Shown: positions 56,090-64,000 of the stretch, in pieces
Numbering within the stretch: the first letter of the stretch is position 1
Layout: every line of letters starts with the position of its first letter
NCBI GenBank assembly: GCA_016124795.1
Contig: WGNB01000011.1
Location: 41,025-105,024 of the forward strand
Origin: Rhodopseudomonas sp.
GTDB lineage: Bacteria > Pseudomonadota > Alphaproteobacteria > Rhizobiales > Xanthobacteraceae
Direction: 5' to 3'
DNA length: 64,000 nucleotides
Made by a program: the position numbers and the translations under genes
Notes under the pieces: generated by a model
The model's input: the letters and a program-made list of their open reading frames with translations, nothing else
What the model was told of the DNA's origin: nothing
Database searches by the model: none

Positions 56090-57064
56090 TCAATCCCGCA
56101 CCACCGCCAATCGGTCGGTGCCGGATTCGGCCGCCCACATTTCACCGGGCCGGCCGAGCATCTGCCGGACATCGGCGCGACGGCGATTGCTGGGAAAGCT
56201 GTCGAACGTCTCGGTCACCGGATCAAAACGGACGATGGTGTTGTTGGTCCAGTCCGATAGCCAAACCTTGTCCCGGTCATCGACAAACACCGCATAGGCA
56301 TTGCTGCTGTTCGGCAAATGCCAGACTTTCCAGCTCTTGTTGAGCGGATCGTAGCGGCCGACTTCGCCGGAATTCCAGAAGCTGACCCAGAGCAGACCTT
56401 TTGAGTCCGACCAGATGCGCCGAGGCCCGACACCGGCTTTCGGCGGCTGGATCATCAGCGCATCGCCACTGACGGTGTCGATCCGCGCGATATGATCGCC
56501 GGCCAGCGACGCATACCAAACCTCGCCGTTCGGCGTCGTGGTGATGCCATAAGGTCCAACGCCCTTCGGCGCCCGCCAGGCCTGGACCTTGCCGGTCGCC
56601 GGATCGACACGGCCATAAACGCCGTTCTGACCGGTAAACCAGAGAATGCCTTTGCGGTCGAAGGTGGCGGTATTGAGATTGGCGTCGGGAAAATCCTTCG
56701 GCAATGGAAACAGCTTCACCGCCCTGGTCGCCGGGTCGACACGTGCAATCGCGTTCAGGCCGCCGTCAGTGATCCAGGCGGCGCGGTCGGGACCGGCAAT
56801 GACGCCATGCGGTGCGGCGTCGGGCCCGAGCGGAACCTGCGTCACACGGCCGGTCCTCGGATCGAGAATGCCGAGCGCGCCTTGCGCCTGCGCGGTGTAC
56901 CAGACATTGCCGTCGGGCGCGGGCGCGACGTCATGCGGATGCGCGCCGCGCGTCACGTCATAATAGTCGACCTGCGCCGCAGCCCGCGTCGCGTTCGGTG
57001 CGGCCGGCGCCGCATGAACCCCGAGCGCGATGATCGCAATGGCCGCGACAACGACCGGAACCAT
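56090..57064 (-). CDS. Streptogramin lyase-like (Vgb/SMP-30-type) beta-propeller, exported
   Basis: The 324-residue protein has a signal peptide (AIAIIALGVHAAPA) and six or seven propeller repeats such as HPHDVAPAPDGNVWYTAQAQG, PHGVIAGPDRAAWITDGG, RIDTVSGDA and LWVSFWNSGEVGRYD. The repeat words GxIxxxDPxTG are those of the virginiamycin B lyase family. Most members are not resistance enzymes, and here the signal peptide points to a periplasmic role in a different process. It converges on ilvE. Confidence 0.85.
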   Translation of the reverse strand: MVPVVVAAIAIIALGVHAAPAAPNATRAAAQVDYYDVTRGAHPHDVAPAPDGNVWYTAQAQGALGILDPRTGRVTQVPLGPDAAPHGVIAGPDRAAWITDGGLNAIARVDPATRAVKLFPLPKDFPDANLNTATFDRKGILWFTGQNGVYGRVDPATGKVQAWRAPKGVGPYGITTTPNGEVWYASLAGDHIARIDTVSGDALMIQPPKAGVGPRRIWSDSKGLLWVSFWNSGEVGRYDPLNKSWKVWHLPNSSNAYAVFVDDRDKVWLSDWTNNTIVRFDPVTETFDSFPSNRRRADVRQMLGRPGEMWAAESGTDRLAVVRD

Positions 57065-57075
57065 GTCGACGCCCC

Positions 57076-57567
57076 TTACTTCGCCGTTTCCGGCCTGCCG
57101 CCGTCCGGCGCCCAGCGCGCCGCCGCCGCATCGTCCTCGGCCTTGGCCGCGACCCAACTCGTGCCGCCGGCCTTCTCGACCTGCTTCCAGAACGGCGCGC
57201 GCGTCTTAAGATAATCCATCAGGAAATCCGCCGACTCGAAGGCGGCGGCGCGATGCGACGACACCGTCACCACCATCATGATGTCCTCGCCCGGCTCGAT
57301 CCGGCCGTAACGGTGAATGACGGTAACGCCGATCAGCGGCCAGCGCCGCGCGGCTTCCGCCACATGACGCTCGATCTCGGCCTCGGCCATGCCGGGGAAA
57401 TGTTCCAGCGTCAGCGCCGCGATCGGTTCGCCGTTTTCGGCGCCACGGCAAATGCCGGTAAAGGTCACAACTGCGCCGGCATCGGTGCGGTCGCGCGTCA
57501 GCTTGGCCGCCTCGGCGGCGACATCAAAAGCTTCGCGCTGGATACGGACAGTGGCGGTCGTGGTCAT
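57076..57567 (-). CDS. moaE: Molybdopterin synthase catalytic subunit
   Basis: The 163-residue large subunit transfers sulfur from MoaD to precursor Z. It contains RHVAEAARRWPLIGVTVIHRYG and the C-terminal KTRAPFWKQVEKAG with the essential lysines. It lies 33 bases after moaD, so the two form an operon with pgsA. Confidence 0.95.
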   Translation of the reverse strand: MTTTATVRIQREAFDVAAEAAKLTRDRTDAGAVVTFTGICRGAENGEPIAALTLEHFPGMAEAEIERHVAEAARRWPLIGVTVIHRYGRIEPGEDIMMVVTVSSHRAAAFESADFLMDYLKTRAPFWKQVEKAGGTSWVAAKAEDDAAAARWAPDGGRPETAK

Positions 57568-57599
57568 AACGGTAATCTACCTCGCCGGCGCGGCAGAGG

Positions 57600-57860
57600 C
57601 TATCCGCCCGTCATCGGCGGAAAAAAGGCGATTTCGCGCGCGCCGGCAATCACGGCCTGCGGTTTGACATGGGCACGGTCGATGGCGGCCCGGATCACCT
57701 TCGGGTTCTCGAAGGCGTAAGCGTATTCTTCGCCACGCGACGCCAGCCACGTCATCACGTCGCCGATCGTTGCGATGCCGGCCGGAACCTCGATTTCCTC
57801 ATCCGCCTTGCCGATGCGCTCGCGCACCCAGGCGAAATAACGCAGCGTGATTTTGCTCAT
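57600..57860 (-). CDS. moaD: Molybdopterin synthase sulfur carrier subunit
   Basis: The 86-residue ubiquitin-like protein ends in the double glycine PPMTGG needed for thiocarboxylation. The start is ATG 57860, overlapping the pgsA stop by 4 bases. The extended upstream frame is not protein-like. Confidence 0.95.
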   Translation of the reverse strand: MSKITLRYFAWVRERIGKADEEIEVPAGIATIGDVMTWLASRGEEYAYAFENPKVIRAAIDRAHVKPQAVIAGAREIAFFPPMTGG

Positions 57861-58465
57861 TCGTCGATCATAAACCGCAAGCCGGCGCGCATATAGTCCC
57901 AGCCTGTATAAAGCGTGACAATGGCCGACAGCCACAACAGCGTAATGCCGATCTCGATGGTCGCCGGCAGCACCTTTTCGCCGGCTTCGCCCGCGATCAG
58001 AAAGCCGATGGCGACCAGTTGGCCGGTGGTCTTCCATTTCGCTAGTTGCGACACCGGCACACTAACGCGCGCGTCGGCGAGAAACTCGCGCAGACCGGAC
58101 ACCAGGATTTCCCGACACAGGATGATGACGGCGGCAAGCAGCGCCCAGCCGCGGATCGTGGTTCCAGCCGCGAGCATCAACAGGCAGGACGCCACCAGAA
58201 GCTTGTCAGCGATCGGATCGAGCATCCGGCCTAGCGAGGATTGCTGCCCCCACATCCGCGCCAGATAGCCGTCGAAGAAATCGGTCACCGCGGCGGCGGC
58301 GAACACCGCCAGCGCGACCCACCGCAAGCGCAGGTCGCCACCCAATAGGCTCTGCCAGAACAACAGGCCGACCACCACCGGCACGGCGGCGATACGGGCA
58401 TAAGTCAGGATATTGGGTAGCGCCAGCGGATGCGCCGGCAGCCGCTTAGGGGGCGTTGCGTTCAT
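57857..58465 (-). CDS. pgsA: CDP-diacylglycerol-glycerol-3-phosphate 3-phosphatidyltransferase
   Basis: The 202-residue membrane enzyme makes phosphatidylglycerol phosphate. The CDP-alcohol motif is complete: D62, D65-G66 in TDFFDGYLAR, then G79, D83 and D87 in GRMLDPIADK. About five membrane helices. Coupled to moaD by 4-base overlap. It is normally preceded by uvrC; here a dioxygenase gene lies between. Confidence 0.95.
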   Translation of the reverse strand: MNATPPKRLPAHPLALPNILTYARIAAVPVVVGLLFWQSLLGGDLRLRWVALAVFAAAAVTDFFDGYLARMWGQQSSLGRMLDPIADKLLVASCLLMLAAGTTIRGWALLAAVIILCREILVSGLREFLADARVSVPVSQLAKWKTTGQLVAIGFLIAGEAGEKVLPATIEIGITLLWLSAIVTLYTGWDYMRAGLRFMIDE

Positions 58466-58562
58466 GCGGCACAAGGAACACCGGGCCAGCACCAAGGTCA
58501 ACCGGTGCGGCTGGCCGGCCGCACCCAATTGCTGCGAATTTGATGAACAGGCGTCCCCACCG

Positions 58563-59453
58563 TTACTCGATCGGCGGTTTCGGCAGCTTGCTCACACCGG
58601 GCTCCATCACGAAAGTCTGATCGAGCGAATACCATTCGCCGGTCACGTCCGGCGCCGGTCCCGGCCCGTCATGGCGAATGTAATCGCCGATCAGCGCCCG
58701 GGTGACGCCGAATTGCACGTCGGTTTCCAACTTGTCATCAGTTGGGTCGTAAATCTGCGAGATCAAGGTCTTGAAGCCATCTTTCAGGATCAGGAAATGC
58801 AGATGCGCCGGCCGGAAGTTATGGCGCTTGCCGGCGCGCAGCAGATCGCCGACCGGACCTTCGATCGGGATCGGATAGCCGGCCGGGCGGACGCTGCGGA
58901 AGCCGAAATGGCCGTTGGCATCGGTGGTGAACTTGCCGCGCAGGTTCATGTCGGCCTGGTTAGGATCCTGCTGCTCGTAAAAGCCTTCCGGCGAGGAGTG
59001 CCAGACATCGACCTCGGCCCCGGCAATCGGATTGCCGTTCGGATCCTTCACCGTGCAATTGACGAAAATCTGCGGCCCCGGTGTCGGCGATCGAATGATA
59101 GAACCGCCATTCTCTGTGCGCGGCGAATTCAGACGCCAGAATGGCCCGAGCAGATTCGCGGTGGTTTCGGTCTGGCCGTTATTGCCGTTGTTGAGCAGGC
59201 ACACCAGCGCCGAAAAGCCAAGCGAACCGGCCATCAGCACCACTTCGTTGTGGGTGGCATTGGTCATCTGGCCCAGCTTGGCCACGATCTGGCAGCCTTT
59301 CTGGAATTCCTCCTCGGTCAGGTGAACATCACGAGCGAAAGCATGGAGATGCTTGACCAGCGAAACCACAATCTCGTGCAGGCGGGCGTCGTCGATATTC
59401 TTGTAGGCGTCGACGACCACCGGCGTGACGTCCTGTTGGTTCTGGATGATCAT
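58563..59453 (-). CDS. Intradiol ring-cleavage dioxygenase (hydroxyquinol/catechol type)
   Basis: The 296-residue Fe(III) enzyme cleaves catechol-like rings between the hydroxyls. The iron ligands are Y159 (EGFYEQQD), Y193 (RPAGYPIPIEGP), H217 and H219 (RPAHLHFLI). The N-terminal helical linker domain and LLGPFWR are typical of catechol and hydroxyquinol 1,2-dioxygenases. No other aromatic pathway gene is near. It interrupts the order uvrC-pgsA-moaD-moaE. Confidence 0.92.
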   Translation of the reverse strand: MIIQNQQDVTPVVVDAYKNIDDARLHEIVVSLVKHLHAFARDVHLTEEEFQKGCQIVAKLGQMTNATHNEVVLMAGSLGFSALVCLLNNGNNGQTETTANLLGPFWRLNSPRTENGGSIIRSPTPGPQIFVNCTVKDPNGNPIAGAEVDVWHSSPEGFYEQQDPNQADMNLRGKFTTDANGHFGFRSVRPAGYPIPIEGPVGDLLRAGKRHNFRPAHLHFLILKDGFKTLISQIYDPTDDKLETDVQFGVTRALIGDYIRHDGPGPAPDVTGEWYSLDQTFVMEPGVSKLPKPPIE

Positions 59454-59522
59454 GTCCGCTCCCTTGATCCTTCTTATAAACGTCTGTTTCGATATTAACC
59501 GCGTTGCCGCGGACCGCGCCGG

Positions 59523-61646
59523 TTAACGCGCCGCCTTCTCGTGGAAGAAGTCATATATCTTTCGCGCGGTCTCCGCATTAATCCCCGGCACCTGCGCCAG
59601 ATCGGCGAGACTGGCGCGTTCAATCGCTTTCACAGTGCCGAAATGGTGAAGCAAGGCCCGCTTCCGGGTTGGGCCGATGCCCGCGATCTCCTGCAAGCCG
59701 GCCTCGCGGATATCCTTCTTGCGGCGGGCACGGTGCGAGCCGATGGCAAAGCGATGCGCCTCGTCACGCAATCGCTCGACGTAATAAAGCAGCGGGTCGC
59801 GCGGCGGCAGCTTGAACGGGTTGCGGCCCGCCATGAAGAAAGTCTCGCGGCCCGACTCGCGGTCCAGCCCTTTGGCGATGGCGACCAACGGCACGCCGGT
59901 CACGCCGAGTTCGGCCAGCGTATCGGTGGCGGCCTTGAGCTGACCCTGACCGCCATCGATCAGCACCAGATCGGGCCACGGCGAGTCGGTCTGTTCGTCG
60001 CGTTCGTCCAGCTCGCGGCTGTCGTCCATCGAGGCGCGCGACGCGATCGCCTCTGAATGGGGAGCGAACAATGCGCCATCATCGCCGGCATCCAGCGGCG
60101 CCGGCTGCGCGCCAGCCTCGAAAGATAGCGGCTCCGACGGTTCCCTGGGGCTCTCTTCCATCAGCCGCTTGAATCGACGCTGCAACACCTCGCGCATCAT
60201 GCCATAGTCGTCTCCCGGCGTGATGTCGGTCGAACGGATATTGAACTTGCGATACTGATTCTTGCGAAAGCCTTCGGGCCCAGCGACGATCATGCCGCCG
60301 ACTGCGTTGCTGCCTGAGATATGGCTGTTGTCGTAAACCTCGATCCGGCGCGGCGGACGCGACAGACCAAAAGTCTCGGTCAGGCCATTCAAAAGTCGTT
60401 GCTGCGACGCCGTGTCGGCAAGCTTGCGCGCCAGCGCCTCTCGCGCATTGGCCAGCGCATGGTTGACCAGGTCCTTGCGCTCGCCGCGTTGCGGCACCGA
60501 GATTTCGACTTTGCGGCCGCTCTTGGCGGTCAAGGCATCGGCAAGCAATTCTCGCTCGTCGAAATCGTCAGAAATCAGGACCAAACGCGGCGCCGGCTTA
60601 TCGTCGTAGAACTGCGCCATGAAAGCGCCGAGTACGTCGCCGCCGCCCAGGCTGCGATCGGCCTTCGGGAAATACGCGCGGTTGCCCCAGTTCTGACCGG
60701 TGCGGAAGAAGAACACCTCGATGCAGCTATAACCGCCGTCCTGATGCACGGCAAAGACATCGGCCTCCTCGACCGTGCGCGGATTGATGCCCTGATGCGA
60801 GGTGATCGCCGACAGCGCGGCCAGCCTGTCGCGGTAGATCGCGGCGCGTTCGAAATCGAGCGCTTCCGCAGCGGTCTCCATTTCCCCCGCCAGCTCCTTC
60901 TGGATCGTGCGGCTGCGGCCGTCGAGAAACGCATTGGCCTCGCGCACCAGTTCGGCATAACCGGCGAAATCGATCTCCTGGGTGCAAGGCGCGGCGCAAC
61001 GCTTGATCTGATGCAGGAGACACGGGCGGCTCCGCGACTCGAAATAGGAGTCCGAGCAGGAGCGCAGCAAAAAGGCGCGCTCAAGTGCGTTAATCGTGCG
61101 ATTGACCGCACCGGCATTGGCGAAGGGCCCGTAATACTGACCGGGACGGTTGCGCGCACCGCGATGTTTGAGAATCTGCGGCGCCCAGTGATCCGAAGTA
61201 ATCAGGATATAGGGAAACGACTTGTCATCGCGCAGCAACACGTTGAAGCGCGGACGCAGCCGCTTGATCAGGTTGGCTTCGAGCAGCAGCGCTTCGGTTT
61301 CGGTCGCGGTCGATAGAAACTCCATCGACGCAGTCGCCGCGATCATCCGCGTGATGCGGTTATCGTGCGCATTCAGGCGGGTATAGGACGTTACCCGCTT
61401 CTTGATGTTCTTGGCCTTGCCGACATAGAGCACCTCGCCCTTGACGTCGATCATCCGATAGACGCCGGGCGCCGACGGCGCATGCTTGACCGCGCGCAGG
61501 ATCGCGTCGCGGCCACCGGCCAGCGTACCGGCGGCCGGTTCGCCTGGATCCGGTTCGCGCTCAAGCTCAAGCTCCGGCAACGACGAGTCGTCCTCGTCGT
61601 CGCGAAGCTCACTGTCGGGATCGATGTCTTTCTTGTTGCCGATCAT
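59523..61646 (-). CDS. uvrC: Excinuclease ABC subunit C
   Basis: The 707-residue nuclease makes both incisions of nucleotide excision repair. The GIY-YIG domain starts APGVYRMID with [11 protein letters not shown] at about 55-90; the UVR domain and the RNase H-like domain ([18 protein letters not shown], then [10 protein letters not shown]) follow; a helix-hairpin-helix ends it ([18 protein letters not shown]). It has an acidic N-terminal extension of about 45 residues and an acidic insertion before LVLIDGG. Start MIGNKKD at 61646. Confidence 0.96.
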   Translation of the reverse strand: MIGNKKDIDPDSELRDDEDDSSLPELELEREPDPGEPAAGTLAGGRDAILRAVKHAPSAPGVYRMIDVKGEVLYVGKAKNIKKRVTSYTRLNAHDNRITRMIAATASMEFLSTATETEALLLEANLIKRLRPRFNVLLRDDKSFPYILITSDHWAPQILKHRGARNRPGQYYGPFANAGAVNRTINALERAFLLRSCSDSYFESRSRPCLLHQIKRCAAPCTQEIDFAGYAELVREANAFLDGRSRTIQKELAGEMETAAEALDFERAAIYRDRLAALSAITSHQGINPRTVEEADVFAVHQDGGYSCIEVFFFRTGQNWGNRAYFPKADRSLGGGDVLGAFMAQFYDDKPAPRLVLISDDFDERELLADALTAKSGRKVEISVPQRGERKDLVNHALANAREALARKLADTASQQRLLNGLTETFGLSRPPRRIEVYDNSHISGSNAVGGMIVAGPEGFRKNQYRKFNIRSTDITPGDDYGMMREVLQRRFKRLMEESPREPSEPLSFEAGAQPAPLDAGDDGALFAPHSEAIASRASMDDSRELDERDEQTDSPWPDLVLIDGGQGQLKAATDTLAELGVTGVPLVAIAKGLDRESGRETFFMAGRNPFKLPPRDPLLYYVERLRDEAHRFAIGSHRARRKKDIREAGLQEIAGIGPTRKRALLHHFGTVKAIERASLADLAQVPGINAETARKIYDFFHEKAAR

Positions 61647-61683
61647 GGTTTCAAAGATAAGCAGCGGGCGCTATTCCGCCATG

Positions 61684-62472
61684 TCATTCGTTCATGTCGC
61701 TGTCGGCGGTGCGCCAGGCGAGATGCTGGCCGCCATCGACGGCCACCGTGACGCCGGTCACGCTTCTGGCCCTGGCGAGATAGAGCACAGCGTCGGCAAT
61801 ATCCTGCGGCGACGGCCCTTGACCAAGCGGCACGCTGGCGGCTTGCGCGGCAAACTGCGCCGGCGTCTGGCGCGGGCTCGGCAGCACCGGACCAGGCGCG
61901 ACGGCATTAACCCGCAGCGGCACCAGCGCCTGCGCCAGCGTCGTGGTCGCCAGATGGAGGGCGTTCTTGCTCAAGGTGTAAGAGAAGAATTTCGGCGTCG
62001 GCCGCAAAACCCGCTGATCGACAATATTGACGATCGAGGCGTCAATCCCTGCCGTCGCCTGCGCGGCGAAGGCCTGGGCCAGAAACAACGGCGCCGTCAG
62101 GTTGACCGCCATCGTGCTGTCGAACTGCACGCGCGTCAGCGAACCGATCTCGTCCTCATCGAAGACGCTGGCATTGTTGACCAGAAGCGTGAGCGGCGCG
62201 ACGGCGGCGGCCGCCGGCACCAAACCGGCCAGCGCGTCGGCATCGGCCAGATCGGCCAGTACGACATGGGCCCGGCCGCCGGCCGCTTCGATCTCTGCGG
62301 CCAGTGCCTTGGCCTCGTCGCGAGACTTATGCGCATGCAACACCACCGCGAAGCCGGCTTGCGCCAGCGTGCGGGCGATCGCCGCGCCGATCCGCCGACC
62401 GCCGCCGGTGATCAACGCCGCGCCCGCCCCATTCCGCGATTTACCTCGAAGCATGAATTCCAACCCGTTCAT
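61684..62472 (-). CDS. Short-chain dehydrogenase/reductase
   Basis: This 262-residue Rossmann-fold SDR has the cofactor motif TGGGRRIG (22-29), the Asn of NNASVF, and the catalytic Tyr-Lys in YTLSK. The arginine-rich TGGGRRIG resembles pteridine reductases/FolM. It lies 37 bases upstream of uvrC, an order common in Bradyrhizobium relatives. ATG 62472 with GGACGGA is used; a GTG at 62487 is an alternative. Confidence 0.88.
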   Translation of the reverse strand: MNGLEFMLRGKSRNGAGAALITGGGRRIGAAIARTLAQAGFAVVLHAHKSRDEAKALAAEIEAAGGRAHVVLADLADADALAGLVPAAAAVAPLTLLVNNASVFDEDEIGSLTRVQFDSTMAVNLTAPLFLAQAFAAQATAGIDASIVNIVDQRVLRPTPKFFSYTLSKNALHLATTTLAQALVPLRVNAVAPGPVLPSPRQTPAQFAAQAASVPLGQGPSPQDIADAVLYLARARSVTGVTVAVDGGQHLAWRTADSDMNE

Positions 62473-62840
62473 TCCGTCCGGCCGCACCGGCCTGTCTTAA
62501 CGCGGGACATCCGGGCTGTCCCGCCGCGCCGTGGATCGTTCGCGACGCCGTCGACGCCCGGCCGTTGCCCCGAACCGGCTACCGGCAGTTTTGAAGTCAA
62601 ACGGCCACGAATACAGTCGAATTCATGTATTCGATTATAGTAAACGTGTCTTAATCGTCTTTTTTAACCGACTTTTAAGGATAACAACTGCTCTCCACCC
62701 CCGGATTCATAAGCGTTTAACCTAAAAAGCGCGATAACTCCGTTACGAAAAATTGTCCAAGTTTCGCAACCGTGTGAGACCGACAAGTTAATTCCGCGAC
62801 GCGCTTGGCGCGGCCTGGCGGGGAGTAGGTGGAGAGTACG
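62473..62840. other. AT-rich promoter region upstream of an outer-membrane protein gene
   Basis: The 368 bases lie between the divergent SDR and outer-membrane genes. The stretch from 62590 to 62760 is markedly AT-rich. Apart from the TTAA-N7-TTAA element at 62664-62678 and an inverted repeat GAATAC/GTATTC near 62610-62633, nothing gene-like is seen. Confidence 0.5.
62664..62678. promoter_or_regulatory. Possible CtrA-type box
   Basis: TTAA (62664-62667), seven bases, TTAA (62675-62678) fits the CtrA consensus TTAA-N7-TTAA. It lies about 160 bases before the outer-membrane gene start in an AT-rich stretch, where chance matches are more likely. Confidence 0.3.
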
Positions 62841-63461
62841 ATGAAGAATGCAATTCTGGCCTTGACCCTGGCGGCGACCGCCACGTCCGGAGCGGCCATG
62901 GCCGCGGATATCGCTCGCGGTCCGTCGCCGTATTATTCGGCGCCGGCTCAGGGTGCTTACTACAACTGGGGCGGTGCTTATGCCGGCGTCAATGTCGGCT
63001 ATCAGTGGGGCTCGGTGAGCAACACCAGCACCAACCCGAGCGGCCTGGAAGGCGGTTTGACCGGCGGCTACAACTGGCAGAACGGCCAGTTCGTCTACGG
63101 TGTGGAAACCGACCTGCAAATCAGCGGTGCCGACGACACCTTCGCACCCTACAAATTCTCCAACCCGTGGTTCGGCACCCTGCGCGGCCGCGGCGGCATC
63201 GCCATGAACAACGTGCTGTTCTACGGCACCGTCGGTCTGGCTTACGGCGGCCTGAAAGGCGAAAATGCCGGCCTGTCGGAATCCAAGACCGAAATCGGCT
63301 GGACCGCCGGTCTGGGCGCCGAAGTCGGCTTCACGCCGAACTGGTCGGCCAAGCTCGAATATCTTTATGCCGACCTGAGCAACCGCACCTATTCGGTCAC
63401 CGGCACCGAGAACGGCCTGTCGTCGAGCTTCGTGCGCATCGGCGTCAACTACCACTTCTAA
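62841..63461 (+). CDS. Outer-membrane beta-barrel protein, Omp25/Omp31-like
   Basis: The 206-residue protein has a signal peptide cleaved near AMAAD. The mature start IARGPSPYYSAPA is followed by WGGAYAGVNVGYQWG, LTGGYNWQNGQFVYGVETDL and NWSAKLEYLYADL, and it ends in SFVRIGVNYHF, the C-terminal Phe signature of outer-membrane barrels. This is the OMP25/31 family, eight strands, common in Rhizobiales. A GTG at 62829 is possible, but the ATG at 62841 with GGAGAG is preferred. A second such gene follows at 63860. Confidence 0.9.
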   Translation: MKNAILALTLAATATSGAAMAADIARGPSPYYSAPAQGAYYNWGGAYAGVNVGYQWGSVSNTSTNPSGLEGGLTGGYNWQNGQFVYGVETDLQISGADDTFAPYKFSNPWFGTLRGRGGIAMNNVLFYGTVGLAYGGLKGENAGLSESKTEIGWTAGLGAEVGFTPNWSAKLEYLYADLSNRTYSVTGTENGLSSSFVRIGVNYHF

Positions 63462-63502
63462 GCGGCAACGACCGACGCTGCCTACCCGCAGCCACTCTTC
63501 TT

Positions 63503-63533
63503 GCCCCGGGCTTCGCGCCCGGGGCTTTTTTTT
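63503..63533 (+). terminator. Rho-independent terminator
   Basis: GCCCCGGGC (63503-63511) pairs perfectly with GCCCGGGGC (63517-63525) around a 5-base loop and is followed by eight T. It ends the Omp25/31-type transcript. Confidence 0.95.
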
Positions 63534-63859
63534 GCGGCGCTCCGGTCGAGGGGAGAACGCCGGAATCGCGACCGAATGAGGCCGATGAGTCAGGTTCCGC
63601 CAAACTCAGGTAATGGCTCATTCATGGTTTGGTAATGTTTCATTAAGAAACGTATTTACACATATAAAATTTCCGAGTTCTCGGCCTTTTACAGTCTTAA
63701 TCAAGGCGCAAAAGTGGCAAATCGTTGACCTATCTGCGACGACTGAACCAACAACTTATTGATTTGTGTGTCTTTTCTACACTAGACGGAAATCTGATTA
63801 CGAATACTGTGCCGCCAGGTTATGGGGCTACAAGAAAACACGTTACGGAGATCTTTCAG
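63534..63859. other. Intergenic region before the second outer-membrane gene
   Basis: About 325 bases, AT-rich in the middle, without a credible frame. It should hold the promoter of the gene at 63860, but no clear -35/-10 pair was identified. Confidence 0.5.
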
Positions 63860-64000
63860 ATGAAGCGTCTAGTTCTCGCCGGTGTCGGCGCTCTCGCCAT
63901 GGTCACCCTGATGGGTGCGGCCAATGCGGCCGACCTCCCGCGTCGGCACGCGATGCCGACCAAGGCCCCGATGTACGAGCAGGCTTACAACTGGACCGGC
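63860..64000 (+). CDS. Outer-membrane beta-barrel protein, Omp25/Omp31-like (5' part, cut by window end)
   Basis: The first 47 codons of a gene that runs off the window. A signal peptide MKRLVLAGVGALAMVTLMGAA (key residues) cleaved after ANAAD, then a mature start with MPTKAPMYEQAYNWTG. This start (PTKAP, YNWTG) is typical of the Omp25/31 family. ACGGAG precedes the ATG by 9 bases. Confidence 0.8.
   Translation, partial: MKRLVLAGVGALAMVTLMGAANAADLPRRHAMPTKAPMYEQAYNWTG

Noticed and set aside
56090..57064. Antibiotic resistance by virginiamycin B lyase
   Set aside because: The product has a signal peptide and only the general propeller repeats; catalytic residues of true Vgb could not be confirmed.

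Overview
The window is chromosomal DNA of an alphaproteobacterium, most likely Hyphomicrobiales near the Xanthobacteraceae/Nitrobacteraceae (Bradyrhizobium, Rhodopseudomonas, Pseudolabrys-type genomes). The evidence is high GC, GTG/TTG starts, Omp25/31-type outer-membrane proteins with an Ala-Ala-Asp cleavage region, a BA14K protein, a very long UvrB, a PetP/PetR locus and palindromic intergenic repeats of the Rhizobiales type. No rRNA, tRNA, CRISPR array, insertion sequence or prophage was seen. Gene starts were chosen from Shine-Dalgarno spacing and family alignment as remembered. No database search was possible.

Layout. 0-4.4 kb (minus strand): an EF-G-like GTPase cut by the window edge, an outer-membrane protein, an orphan ABC substrate-binding protein and aspartate aminotransferase. 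4.6-8.9 kb (plus): a PAP2 phosphatase, a PhyH-type dioxygenase, a glutathione transferase with a closely linked asparaginase, and a small membrane protein. 9-14.2 kb (minus): an ArsB/NhaD-type transporter and a three-subunit periplasmic dehydrogenase (tri-heme cytochrome c, GMC flavoprotein, Tat-signal small subunit). 14.3-17.1 kb (plus): a CWC cysteine-rich protein, a CorA/ZntB transporter, an ABM-fold protein, and a MarR regulator with a clear operator followed by a DUF1398 protein. 17.1-24.4 kb (minus): a DUF1800-DUF1501 pair, a secreted TPR/Cys/TPR trio of unknown role, and a double-PAS diguanylate cyclase. 24.6-28.6 kb: cyoABCD quinol oxidase. 28.7-31.7 kb: uvrB.

31.7-38.6 kb is the accessory-looking part. 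It has small secreted proteins, a higBA toxin-antitoxin pair with palindromic operators, and almost 1 kb without a gene between 34.0 and 35.0 kb that is full of perfect hairpins and repeat sequence. It also has small lipoprotein and basic-protein genes and a candidate anti-Shine-Dalgarno small RNA. 38.6-51.2 kb is housekeeping: paired MaoC proteins, ychF, pth, rplY, ubiK, lgt with an NDUFAF7-type methyltransferase, pgeF, prs, a YbjN protein and proC. 51.3-56 kb holds a TetR regulator, a histidine kinase with petR and petP, and ilvE. 56-62.5 kb (minus) is a streptogramin-lyase-like beta-propeller, then the conserved SDR-uvrC-pgsA-moaD-moaE block, interrupted by an intradiol ring-cleavage dioxygenase. 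The window closes with one complete Omp25/31-type gene and the start of a second.

Most of the window is ordinary core genome. The parts least explained by known families are the hairpin-rich stretch at 34.36-34.85 kb, the anti-SD small RNA candidate near 38.2 kb, the secreted TPR trio at 20.0-22.7 kb, and the dioxygenase inserted in the uvrC-pgsA block.
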